Assembly (NCBI GenBank): GCA_001931905.2
Contig: MSJI02000028.1
Coordinates: 1-24,217, forward strand
Direction of reading: 5' to 3'
Length of the DNA: 24,217 nucleotides
Source of the DNA: Cladosporium sp. IMV 00045
Lineage: Eukaryota; Ascomycota; Dothideomycetes; Cladosporiales; Cladosporiaceae
Below, piece by piece: positions 1-9,593 of the stretch. The notes beneath the pieces were generated by a model, which was not told where the DNA came from, made no database searches, and saw only the letters and a program-made list of their open reading frames with translations. The stretch's first letter is position 1, and every line of letters starts with the position of its first letter. A program made the position numbers and the translations under genes.

Positions 1-434
1 CCTACAACGAAACCTGGCTCCGCCTCCCCACCACCTCCCCCACAATCCCCTACCCAACCCGCACCCTCCTCGCCCCCGCCCTCGCCGACCCTTCCACAAT
101 CCCCCACCCCGCCGCGCCAGCCTGGTCCGCCGAGCAGACCATGCAAGCCAACACGGCGCTGTTCTTCCTGCTCGCGCACGGTCTCGTGCCAGAAATCTCG
201 GACTCTGGCGTCGTTTCTTTCGAGCGCGCGAGCGCCGATGAGGGGAGTGTAAGGGCGCTGGTCGCGGCGCTGAAGAGGGAGAAGATGCGTTGGCACAGCG
301 ATCGGTTGGGGAGGAGGAATGAGGGTTTGCTTGGGGGAGGGGTTAATGAGGACTTGCAGAGGGATGAGAGGGCTAGGGCGGTTTTTCACGGGGTTTGTGC
401 GCTTATGGAGGGGCTGGAGGGGAGGGTGGTTTGA
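1..434 (+). CDS. C-terminal fragment of an NFKBIL1-like / J-like fungal protein (5' end cut off by the window)
   Basis: The frame is open from base 3 and stops at 432-434, giving 143 visible residues. The first ATG in this frame (141) is internal, because coding-like, C-ending codons continue upstream of it to the window edge. The visible part has a Pro-rich stretch containing IPYP, then a helix-like segment (ALFFLLAHGLVP), then ALKREKMRWHSDR followed by a region ending ARAVFHGVCALMEGLE. From family memory this order (IPWP-like segment, FLL segment, RWHPDR/K motif, terminal helix) resembles the C-terminus of fungal proteins annotated as NF-kappa-B-inhibitor-like or J-like. Their biochemical role is not well defined. 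The usual WHPD is WHSD here. The gene converges with the coatomer gene on its right. The assignment rests on motif order only; the product could be another hypothetical protein with a J-like motif. Confidence 0.6.
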   Translation, partial: YNETWLRLPTTSPTIPYPTRTLLAPALADPSTIPHPAAPAWSAEQTMQANTALFFLLAHGLVPEISDSGVVSFERASADEGSVRALVAALKREKMRWHSDRLGRRNEGLLGGGVNEDLQRDERARAVFHGVCALMEGLEGRVV

Positions 435-1658
435 GATGTGTTGTGTGGACGCGGCATGAGAGTGGAGGATGAGTTATGAGAGTTCGAGGGGTGGATGAGA
501 TATGGGGAGGGAGAGGGAGAGGTTACAGATTGCGAATTGAGCGTGGATACCATACGACATGAATACGAACATGAACATGAACATGAACATGAACACAATA
601 TGACATGAAGACCTTTCTCATTTTCCTCTTGGTAATCTGATATGGCTTTCCACTACACTAGCTACTTCAGAATCAAGTGGAACTAGGCCATCCCGTCCGT
701 GTCAGCAACTTGTCAGATAGCAAAGAGGCAAACGCTTCAGCTCTGTTGGTTTGGACTCTTGCCGATTTAACCACTGCGAAAGTGTCTCTCTCAATCTTCT
801 GGAACGTGGTGGGTTTTGCAGGCGACACCTTGGAGCGAGTCGGTACAACAAGTTGTGTCAAGCCCGGAGCCTTCTTTCCTCCCCCTTCTGAGGATATGTA
901 GTGAATCCACGAATGGATTTATGCATATGATCTTCATGATACCCGACAGCCAAGAACAATGCATACAGACCACATAGAATGGACGATCATTCGGGAAGGC
1001 AATTGTTCTATTCTGTATTTATTTTTAGCTGTCCTATGGTATTACTACTGAGTCAAGTGAGAAGTGAGCATAGGTAGTAGTATGTGCAGCGACATATCCA
1101 ATCGATAGCTTTCGACAACCCCAACCCTAACCCTACCAACACACAGCTTTGCTCGACCCACCACATCATACGTACAAACGAACGAACAGCACGCTTCACG
1201 AGACGAGTGAGAAGAAATGCATGCAGTACATTTATGAAGCAAAGTAGCATGGGTGTAGCAGACGGCCACTTTCAAACGCCATGCTTGTTCTCATCGTCAA
1301 CGCCTACAAGTACATGTATGCCTTCAATATCGCTCCGACGCACCGCTTACAGCGAGCAAACGAAAGGGTCTTCGAAAATCCATGGAAAGCGTGAGAATCG
1401 AAATCAGTGGTTCGCGGTACGAAGTTGAACGCAAAGATTGAACGCCGCTTTGCTTCCTCTCACAGATATAAAAAGAACAAAAATAGGGAATTCATATGAT
1501 CTATGCCCCTACTCCCCACGCATTCGACATCGCAAGAACGCTTTTCTTCCGTTTTCCGCCCCTTACAAAAGAAGATAGATCATGCATCCCCGCGTTCAAT
1601 ACCCATCTCAAAAAGACAACGCACAAACAAGCTATCGCAAAACTCCTTCATCACGATA
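435..1658. other. Convergent intergenic region (3' flanks of two genes)
   Basis: This is the 1.2 kb between two converging stop codons. It holds the ATGAAC microsatellite (571-594), a telomere-like CCCTAA stretch (1117-1137), and AT-rich sequence around 1000-1045 and 1465-1500 that could carry polyadenylation signals. The short open frames here have no recognisable protein character, so I call no gene. Confidence 0.6.
571..594. repeat. (ATGAAC)4 hexanucleotide microsatellite
   Basis: Four perfect tandem copies of ATGAAC lie just after the truncated first gene, with degenerate units on both sides (an ATACGAAC before, GAACAC after). They are probably in its 3' UTR or in intergenic DNA. Confidence 0.85.
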
Positions 1659-4600
1659 CTAAACGACAGTCCTAAACCCACTCCCGCCTCCACCGACAGT
1701 GCAGACCTCGCAGACCTTGCAGACGGTGCCGCGGTACTTGGGCAGATACTGGGTGCCGTCGAAGGGGCAGGCGACGGCGGGTTCGCCGCCGGGGTAGATC
1801 GGGGTGTGGCTGGCGCCGCAGATGGCGAACTCGGCGAAAGTGTCGAATTCCACGTCGACGGCGTCGGTGGGCTGGCGCTCGGCGACGGCCTTGAGTTTGC
1901 GGGCCTGGGAAGGGCAAAAAAGTTAGTCAGGAAGTTCAGTTGGGGAAAGGGGAATGGTTGCAAGACTCACGGTGTCCTTGAATTTGGCGTTGGTGCCGCG
2001 TTCGATGAGGGCGTTGGCGAAGCCCAGAACGCTACCGAGCTGCTTGTTGCGGTTGGCAAAGTTCATGGCCGAGAACCAGGCGAGGGTCTGGTGCTGGGGG
2101 TCCATGGCGGGGACGGTGAAGTAGGCGCTCAGTTCGAGGGCGCGCTTCTTGGTGGGCTCGTCGAAGGAGCTCAGGTCCGTGGCGCCGCCGATGAGTTGTC
2201 TGCGCTCCAGCTCGATGGACATGGCTAGGACGTAAGAACCGGCGCTCTGGATCGCGGCGGTGGCCTCTTCGGCTTGAGAGGAAGAGGTGGCGGCGTTGAC
2301 CATGAGGAGGTGCAGGGCTTTCTTGAAAGCAGCGGCGCCGTCCTCGAGCTTGTTGGCCTTCATGGCGTTCTTGCCAGCGGTGATCTCACCAGCGAGGACG
2401 GACTCGATGTCTCTAGGGATGAGAGGGAGGATGCGGCGGGAGTCGGTCTCGGTAAGGGTTCGGCGGACGTGGTTCACGAGCGGTGCCATGCCAGCATTAG
2501 CCGGCAGGAGTGTTCGTGATGCTGAGTAAATCTCAAGGAATCGCTCCTCCAGAGGTTTGAAGTTGACGGCGCCTATTTGCCTGTTGAGAAGGTTCATCGC
2601 CGTATCAAAGCTGCCAGCCGCTGCGTGGTCAGCAGCGAGTGGTGAGTTGCGCACCCAAAGGTCCGCTTCACTGCTACCCGCGCCGGTGTCTGCGCTCTCG
2701 ACGTTGACAAAGTCCTCTTCGACATCTCCGACGGCATCGTCGCCCATATCCCAGCCGGCGGCGTCCTCATCTTCGCCGTCGTCGAGTGTGCCGTTAGCAT
2801 CAGCAGTGATCTCATCGCCCATCAAGTCTTCGTCGTCGTGACCGTTGACGTCTGCTGCGACGGTGTCATCACCATCGGCCATAAGTGCCTTCTCGAAAGA
2901 GCTCATGCCAGTAGACTTGGATGGCCAGTTGCCCTTGAAGGTCTCCACGACGGGCCTGGGCGGCGCTACTGGCTTGCCCATGGAGGGAAGAGTCACGTCA
3001 TCTTCAGAAAGACCGCTTGCCTCCAGAATGGCCTGCGCTTCTTCCTCCAAGCCGTTCGTCTTAGCGGTGAGGTATGCCATGGGGTATTGGTCGACGTCCT
3101 TGAGCATCTCAATCCGGGCCTGCACGTCACCAAGATACAATGAGTTCTGGAACATGCTAGGCATGTCACCTCTGTGCTCTGCAATCTTGGCCATGCGGTT
3201 GAGCTTGTCGGAATCACCCGTGGTGAGGTACAAGAATGAGAGCTTGTCGAAGTTCCTAAGCTTCTGGTAGGTCATCTCAACAATTTGGTGATTGCCGTGC
3301 GCCAATGCTTCGGCGCTCAGGCGCTGCCACAACTTGGGTCTGTCAAGCTCCTTCGCCATCTCTACCGCAACGTCAAGGTTACCGCATTCGATAGCAAGCT
3401 CAAAGCGAGTTTGGGGATCTTGCACGAACTGAAGAGCAATCTCGGGGTAACCCTTCTTCTGGAGGTAAGAGATGATGCTTTGTCCGACCAAGCTGGATGT
3501 CTTGATGATGTTGAGCATCTCATCGTAGTGACGCTTGACCAAAGCGAGCTTGAAGCGGTACTCAGTCGGGTCGATGGTCAGGACCTTAGGTTTCGCCGCT
3601 CTGTCGAGACAGTAAACGCTCTTGCCCTTGACACGGACGAGGTAGACAGTATGTTCGAGCGTGCGAACGATACCATTGTCGCCGTTCATGAGAGTGTATT
3701 TGATGTGGTTGAGAGTGGAGTAAAGGAGGACGCCAGCATCGTCCCAGCATGCACTCTTGATTCTGATAGTCTCGTGCAGGGTGCTAACCTGCTCGAGGGA
3801 CTTCGTAACAATCGTAACATTGTGCTTGCTCAGAAGGGCAGCGTAGAGACCGTCGGTCGACCAAACGACGTACTTGACGCCTGCAACGGCAAGCTCGGCG
3901 AGCTGCTTCTTCTGCTGGATGTCATAAAGGTATACGTGAGTCGCGGTGATAAGAAGCAGACAGCCGGTGCCACCAAACGTCATGTCGGTAGTACCATGGG
4001 GAGGCTTAATGGTCTTGGTGGTCGAGTTGGAGAGATCCTTGATGTCAACTTGTTGGTTGGCTTGGTTGAAGACAGCAAAGCGGTTTCGCGCCACGAAAAC
4101 AGCGGCGGAACCAGTGCCACGCAAGGTATTCGTCGGCTCAACAGCACCTGAAGCATCCTTGGGCAGATTTACCAGCTCGTAAGAGCCGCCATCTGATGGA
4201 GATGTCACAAGAATCGCGCGCTCCGCAGGGTTGTAGGACAGCGTCCTTGGAGGAGACCACGGGCTGCCCAGCTTCTTCAGCGAAAGCATGGATGGGCTCT
4301 CAACGTTCTTTGTGAAATCGTAAGAGCGGACATGCTTCTCCTTGTTGATGAAGAAAAGCTGGTTCTGGTGCACGCCAAAAGCCGGCCTCTCGCGCTCGAG
4401 CTTGAAGACCATAACACCATTGTCGTGACCCGCAGCGAACAAGTTGATTTCAGGGTGGGCGGCAATCACCCAGAAGCGGTCATTCTCGCGCTTGAAGCTC
4501 TGGACAGACGTGCGCTTGTTCAAGTCCCACACGCGAATCGTCTTGTCCTCACCAACAGACAGGATCAGGTCCTGGTGAGGGTGGAACAAACAGGCCGAGG

Positions 4601-5421
4601 CATTCTGGAAGTGACCTCTGCAGGTGTCCACCTCCCATGCCTTGGTCTCGCTCATGCGCCAAAGTTTGACGAGTCTGTCGTCACCGGCTGAGATGATGAG
4701 CGGCAGCGTAGGGTGGAATGAAACCCAATTGACACCCCTGTCGTGTCCCTCAAGCACAAACTTGACCACCGCGTCGGTGTTGCCGAACATATCCGCCTGA
4801 TTTTGCTGTGAACCCCTCATCTGATCTTCAAACGACATCGACGTAGGCGCCGAATGCTTCTTGCGCAAGCCCGAGATATCCCACACTCTTACTGACTGAT
4901 CGAGCGACGCCGAGACCACAAGATCCTCCTTGGGGTGAAACTGTGCGCACATGGTGTAATGGTTGTGACCGGTCATTGTGCAGATGAGCGAACGGTTCTG
5001 CCAGTTCCATATCCGGATGGTCTGATCGTCTGAGCTGGAAATGATCCAGGGGAGCTCGGGGTGGAAGAAGACGGTGCGCACGTAGTCCAAGTGTCCATTG
5101 AGGGTGAAGAGACACCTCCGTGTCTGGTAGCTCCAGACCTTGATTTTGTAGTCGTCGCCGCCTGACACAAAGATGGGCTGTGTCTTGTGAAAGTCGATGC
5201 CCCTGACCGGGCCATCGTGTTCCTCGAAGCGGTCGATGAGCGTTCCCATGCGGTAGTCCCACAGCTGGATGGTCGAGGAATGCAGCGAGACGAGGATCCA
5301 TGGTCGCTTAGGATGGAAGGCAATGCCTTTGGCTCTGGAAGATTTCGATTCCTGAGGCGAGGTGATTAGAAGATTGGTTTGTAGCGATAAATGTTGGAAT
5401 ACTTACGAATTTGGTGAGCAT
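1659..5421 (-). CDS. COP1: Coatomer (COPI) subunit alpha, three exons
   Basis: Alpha-COP is a scaffold subunit of the COPI coat. It works in retrograde Golgi-to-ER and intra-Golgi vesicle transport, and its N-terminal beta-propeller reads dilysine cargo signals. Exons are 5407-5421, 1971-5351 and 1659-1904; introns are 5352-5406 (55 nt, GTAAGT...CAG) and 1905-1970 (66 nt, GTGAGT...CAG). The spliced protein is 1213 aa, close to yeast and human alpha-COP. Exon 1 encodes only MLTKF, and splicing gives the family N-terminus MLTKFESKSSRAKG. Residues 1 to about 320 are WD40 repeats (GHLDYVRTVFFHP, SSDDQTIRIWNW, SASLDQSVRVWDI). The middle is alpha-solenoid. About 820-890 is a very acidic linker, and about 890-1213 is the epsilon-COP-binding C-terminal domain, ending in EFDTFAEFAICGASHTPIY. 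Starting at the later in-frame ATG (5249) would delete the first 39 residues of the first WD repeat. The symbol follows yeast COP1 (RET1). The gene is divergent from the next one. Confidence 0.96.
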
Positions 5422-6642
5422 GTTCGGTGAGGACTGCATGTTGGGCTATTGTAAGGGAGCCAAAGCTCCAGTCATTGGGCGATGCGCAATTCCAAGGAGA
5501 GCACCGGATATGCAGGAGAGCGGGAAGTGATGTCGCGAGGAGGAGAGGTGGTATGCGCAAGTGGGTTGGTGTAGTGTACTTGTTCTCGAACCCAACCCCG
5601 TATGCACCCTGTCTCTCCCAAACAGCTACGTGCTACGTAGAGCAAGACAGCCAGACCAGCTTGCCAAGGACATCCTGAGGCAGCATCAGGTCCCTCCCTC
5701 CTTCCCTTCGAGAGTCGTGGGGTAAAGTATCACGTGATCTGAGAGCGAGGTACAACTTTGAACCAGTCATCATCCTCTCTCCACACCTCGCAACGCCGCG
5801 ACAGACAGACGAATCCTCACGCTAACAAAACAGATCATGGCAAGCCCTGAGGAACGACGGCGACGCTGCAGGCCTCTGATGCATATCTAGTCTGCTTCAA
5901 TAATTGATATTCCCATTTGTGCACTCGCTCACTTATCACGTGTCAATCATGGACCAATGGAGAAGCTGCCACAACTCGTCAGACAGCTGCAGCATGGTCG
6001 AAAACTACTGCACGCTCCCTTGGCCGTGCCGGTTGGGTTGGGACGCCGAAGTTCTCCGCCGTCTCGTACATACTTGAATACTCCAGTACACCCAAGCGAA
6101 TCCAGCTGACGCCTTCTCTGCCTCTCCTTCTTCCCACTCGGCCTGCCCTTCCATACCGTTCTCGGGCCTTCTTCCATACCATAGGCCTTTCGTCTATCCC
6201 GAGTGTTTTGCCGCCAATCACTACTTTGCCAGCGCTGCCTGACAGCCAGCCGCCACCACCACCCGAGCCATTGCTGCCCAAAGCAAGGAGCCCCATCAAT
6301 ATACTTCTCGCGCTCCCTCTGCCCTTCCCGCTTCGCAATCCTCTCTCGACTTGTGCTACCTCATCACTTGCGGCCCGCTGGTGACTCTTACCACCGTAGG
6401 ACAACGTCGCAGTATTTCGGTACTAGCCAAGGAGAGCTCGGCGATTGACGAGACAGCCATCTTGCCCATACTACCAGCAGCAACAACATGATATTGCTTG
6501 GTCTGCGCCGTGGAAACTACATCGTCAAACACTACTGCTGGCCTCATCTAGGAGTTCCAGCACCTCCAGACACGCGCTGAATCAGGCATTAAATCGACTC
6601 TGCTCTGTGGACGACCTTATCGCCTTCGCTGCTGCATCGGCA
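5422..6642. promoter_or_regulatory. Divergent promoter region between alpha-COP and the acidic nuclear-protein gene
   Basis: This 1.2 kb region separates two head-to-head start codons. It contains TCACGTGA (5730-5737) and a second CACGTG (5937-5942), which are sites of the bHLH/Cbf1 type. A strongly pyrimidine-rich tract at about 6100-6370 looks like the leader of the + strand gene. The open frames in the tract encode low-complexity Pro/Ser/Leu sequence and are not credible genes. Confidence 0.55.
6488..6580 (+). other. Upstream ORF (30 codons) in the leader of the acidic nuclear-protein gene
   Basis: An ATG at 6488 opens a 30-codon frame that ends in TGA at 6578-6580, 62 nt before the main ATG at 6643 and in a different frame. 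It is real as sequence. Whether the transcript starts upstream of it is unknown. Confidence 0.4.
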
Positions 6643-7371
6643 ATGGCGACGCTCCATCCAAACGCCGGCTTTGCCTCACAAACAAGCCTGTCCGGGCATA
6701 CTGCGCCGGCGACACCACCTTATACACCGGCTAAACACAAACGCCGCTTCGAACGATCCGACTCGCCCGCTTCGTCGATCTACCCTGCCGAGACCAGCTC
6801 GCCGGCCAAGAAGGTTCTGAAGCGTACGAATTCCGATACCCTTCTGGTAATAGAGCTGGCAGACGGCGATGCAGACGATCTTGAGTCGTTGACTGGCGCC
6901 GAAATTGAAGTCGTGTCTCCGGCGGAACTTGAGGAAGTCGAAGAGCTCCCTTACGAGAGCCAGGATGATACCGATGACTCTGATTCGGACTCCGGCATAT
7001 CGAGCCGCTTCGAGCAGCTGAATTGTAGTGACCGTGAAGAGGAGTCCGAGATGACCAAAAAGCGCAGGGCGAGACGTCTGAGCAAGCGCACCAGCTCGCG
7101 AGTGTTCAAGCGATTGCACAGCCAGACTGCCAACAGTGACACCGAACTTACCGATCCGGATGGCTTGAACGATCGCAGCAGGAATGGAAGTGTGAAAAGG
7201 CCCAGACGACGCCCCCACGATGTTTTTGGGTTTGTTGACGCAGAGGATTCGAGAAGCTCACCAGAGCCAAGCGGAAGAAGATCAGCCGGGCAAAACTCTG
7301 AGTCCGTCCAAGGTGATGTTGGTGATGGCGCGTCGCACTCCGAAGTTGGCGATGAGCACATGGACGAGTAA
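6643..7371 (+). CDS. Acidic Ser-rich, probably nuclear protein of unknown function
   Basis: This is a single exon of 242 aa. I do not recognise the family. The start is the first ATG in frame (context GGCAATGGCG); the open frame upstream has no ATG. The N-terminus carries proline-directed sites, including two full CDK consensus sites, TPAK (28-31) and SPAK (53-56), among basic patches (KHKRR 31-35, KK..KR 56-61). The centre is strongly acidic (about 70-118) and ends in DSDSDSG (112-118), which runs into DSGISS (116-121), an exact DSG-hydrophobic-x-S match to the beta-TrCP/FWD-1 phosphodegron. Two likely nuclear localisation signals follow: KKRRARRLSKR (139-149) and KRPRRRP (185-191). The acidic tail ends in DEHMDE. 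There is no catalytic domain and most of the chain looks disordered. A nuclear, phosphorylation-controlled regulator is inference from these motifs. It shares a divergent promoter with alpha-COP. Confidence 0.75.
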   Translation: MATLHPNAGFASQTSLSGHTAPATPPYTPAKHKRRFERSDSPASSIYPAETSSPAKKVLKRTNSDTLLVIELADGDADDLESLTGAEIEVVSPAELEEVEELPYESQDDTDDSDSDSGISSRFEQLNCSDREEESEMTKKRRARRLSKRTSSRVFKRLHSQTANSDTELTDPDGLNDRSRNGSVKRPRRRPHDVFGFVDAEDSRSSPEPSGRRSAGQNSESVQGDVGDGASHSEVGDEHMDE

Positions 7372-8705
7372 AGGACGGCTTGTTTCGGCTTACGAGCAAT
7401 GAGCGGCGCCGTGAAACATCCTTCCAAAGTTTCCGCGTAACTGCTTTGCATCTACTACTTCAATGCTGCAAGAGGCTCTCACTGCTTGCCTGCTTCGGAG
7501 ATCGGTGCGGCGAGTACCGATGACGTCGAGCTTACTGCAACATAAGCTGATGTTGCCTTTCATTCGGCTTCATCGATCATTCGGTTCGGAATCCATATTC
7601 AGGAACACAAGCATGACTTCGAGCATTTCAAGAGCTGTTGGCAGTCAGTGCCACGTGGCCTTGACGGAGAAGAATCCTGCTTTACCACCGGTGAGGGATG
7701 TCGGAGCCAGTACGTCAGAAGTTGGGGCGGCACACGGTTGAGGGATTGTTTTGGCGCAGGATTGAATGTGTGGAAGTGCGACATCGAAGGCGATGCACGA
7801 GTTTCAACCAAAGTGGCACCAGCAAGGCCTCTGTCGATGGGTACAGAATTCCAAGCATGAGACACTTCTTGCACCTTCACCACACTGTCAGTGCAGAAAT
7901 GCTTGGTCCCATCAAGCTTGTCGATCAAATGCTTGTCTCATTCCGTGTCAACCCATGTAAGGCGTTCACAGTTACACAGCCGACTCATTGTATATGCTTT
8001 GATAGGTTTGCACGGACGTCTCCAAACCAAAGGCGATGAATGTGGCGGGGATTATCTCAACTCCGCCTGTGATTGCAGCTGTCAGCCAGCTCAGAATACC
8101 TGCACGTCAAAGCCACGCTCGCTCATCGCTAGCTAGATCTGACGATAGCGCTTACATGGCGCAGCAATACGACAGACAGTTGACATCCGCCCCAAGTCCT
8201 TGGTAAAAAGAGCTCTCACGTGGCTGAATTCAATACTTAATTCTGATAGGTCGGTTTTATGTTTGCGGCGTTGGCGCCAATTTGGGATTTCTTTTTCATG
8301 AGGAGGCAGCTCACATCAGCAACCTCACCTCAGTCTTGCGACAGCGTAGCCAAGTCATCCTCCTACGCAGTCTGTGTATTCCGGCTGCTCACCATCGATC
8401 CTTCGCATCAGCCCTAGGCCAGACATGAGTGCCAACACTGCGTAGTCGCGAAAGGCAGCGGATGTGATGGCGCCTCGAGGTTGGTATAAGAGTCCTGTCC
8501 ACTCTCGTCGTCAACAATCTTTCCTTCCTCCCATCACACAACACTCGAACACTCCAACCCTACAGCTCTTTCAACCCGCTTTTTCTTACTTTAATCTCCT
8601 TTGTATTTCCTTTGTGGATTTCCTTCAAATTATCGCACACTCTCTCCGCCAAGAAGAACTTCCCAATCTCACAGTATTAAACCTAATCAACCAACGACCA
8701 CGACA
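7372..8705. promoter_or_regulatory. Intergenic region and promoter/leader of the cupin gene
   Basis: I can defend no gene here. Visible elements are a GCCACGTGGC palindrome (7650-7659), a CCAAGCAT / ATGCTTGG inverted repeat (7851-7858 and 7899-7906) with AAATGCTTG repeated at 7927-7935, a CACGTG (8217-8222), and a TTGGCGCCAA palindrome (8271-8280) that runs into a CCAAT box (8277-8281). Next come a TATA box at 8485 and a CT-rich leader of about 200 nt without any ATG. Confidence 0.55.
8485..8490 (+). promoter_or_regulatory. TATA box of the cupin gene (TATAAG)
   Basis: GGTATAAGAG lies 221 nt before the cupin ATG. It is followed by a pyrimidine-rich tract suited to transcription initiation. 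No ATG occurs between it and 8706, so a transcript starting just downstream would reach the cupin start directly. Confidence 0.6.
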
Positions 8706-9593
8706 ATGTCTGCCATCATGAAGATCGCTCTCGCCGCCCTCGTGGCCGGCGCCGTCCAGGCCGTCCCCGCCAACCTTGCCCCGACCGGAGCCTCCTCCAT
8801 GCGCCACACCTCGTCTGCGGCGTCTTCCATGGCGACCGGAACCAGCAGCGGAAGCAAGACCTCCGGCGGCTTCCCAGAATTCAGCACTCCCCCCGCCGAC
8901 GCCTCGGCCAAAGCCTCCGCCCTCGCCGAGAAGCTGCAGTCCAAAGTCACCCAGAACGACCGCCTCCAAGTCCTGCTCTCCGAGGACAACGCGGGCAAGA
9001 TCCCCCTCAGCGACCCGGACCAGATCCACGACGCGCTCGCGTTCGACTTCAAAAACGCCCCCGCCGGGGGCGATGGCGGCCGCATCCTCGTCGCCAACGA
9101 GGACAACTTCCCCTTCCTTGTGGGCGAAGGCATCGCCGGCGCCGTGGCCTTCATCGAGCCCTGCGGCATGAACTCCCCCCACACGCACCCTCGTGCCACG
9201 GAATTCCTGACCGTCGTGCAAGGCGAGCTGGTGACGGGTTTCGTGCTGGAGAACAACTTCTTCAAAGACGCGGCGAAGGAGATCGACGCGCTCGCCTTCC
9301 CCTTCAACACGACTCTCAAGCAGTTCGAGGCCACCATCTTCCCGCAGGGCAGCATCCACTTCCAGTTCAACCCGACTTGCGAGCGGGCGATTTTCTCCGC
9401 GGCTCTCAACTCCGCCGACCCTGGCACGAGCCAGATCGCGCAGAACTTCTTCACGCTCGATGAGAAGATCGTCGATATCACGCTGGGCTCGTACGACAAG
9501 ATCGATCCCAGCAATGTCGATGAGTTCCGCGCCAAGCTGCCGCCTAACCTCGTGCGTGCTGTGGATTCTTGCAAGGCTACTTGCAACATGTGA
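8706..9593 (+). CDS. Secreted spherulin/germin-like cupin protein
   Basis: This is an intronless gene of 295 aa. The start is ATG 8706 (context CGACAATGTC); a second ATG at 8718 would give MKIALAALVAG and an equally good signal. Residues 1-19 are a signal peptide (hydrophobic core IALAALVAGAVQA), followed by a Ser/Thr/Gly-rich linker to about residue 55 and one cupin_1 domain at about 80-280. Germin motif 1 reads GMNSPHTHPRATEFLTVVQG and carries H159, H161 and E166. Motif 2 reads FPQGSIHFQFN and carries H218. All four metal ligands of germin-type cupins are therefore present. Related proteins are slime-mould spherulin 1 and plant germins, some of which are Mn-dependent oxalate oxidases or superoxide dismutases; the substrate here cannot be read from sequence. 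Extracellular or cell-wall location is inferred from the signal peptide. The TATA box and ATG-free leader suggest a strongly or conditionally expressed gene. Confidence 0.9.
   Translation: MSAIMKIALAALVAGAVQAVPANLAPTGASSMRHTSSAASSMATGTSSGSKTSGGFPEFSTPPADASAKASALAEKLQSKVTQNDRLQVLLSEDNAGKIPLSDPDQIHDALAFDFKNAPAGGDGGRILVANEDNFPFLVGEGIAGAVAFIEPCGMNSPHTHPRATEFLTVVQGELVTGFVLENNFFKDAAKEIDALAFPFNTTLKQFEATIFPQGSIHFQFNPTCERAIFSAALNSADPGTSQIAQNFFTLDEKIVDITLGSYDKIDPSNVDEFRAKLPPNLVRAVDSCKATCNM

Noticed and set aside
1503..2228. 241-codon open frame on the + strand across the alpha-COP 3' end
   Set aside because: It is antisense to well-supported alpha-COP exons and encodes low-complexity Gly/Ala/Val/Asp sequence, a by-product of GC-rich codons.
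3285..4151. 288-codon antisense frame inside alpha-COP
   Set aside because: Starts without a good ATG context, has no domain, and lies wholly within a conserved exon on the other strand.
5917..6404. Open frames on both strands in the divergent promoter
   Set aside because: Pyrimidine-rich leader DNA gives Pro/Ser/Leu runs in one direction and Gly/Arg in the other; no domain and no plausible promoter.
6445..6642. 66-residue N-terminal extension of the acidic nuclear protein
   Set aside because: The extension begins at TTG; the first ATG in this frame is 6643, which has good context.
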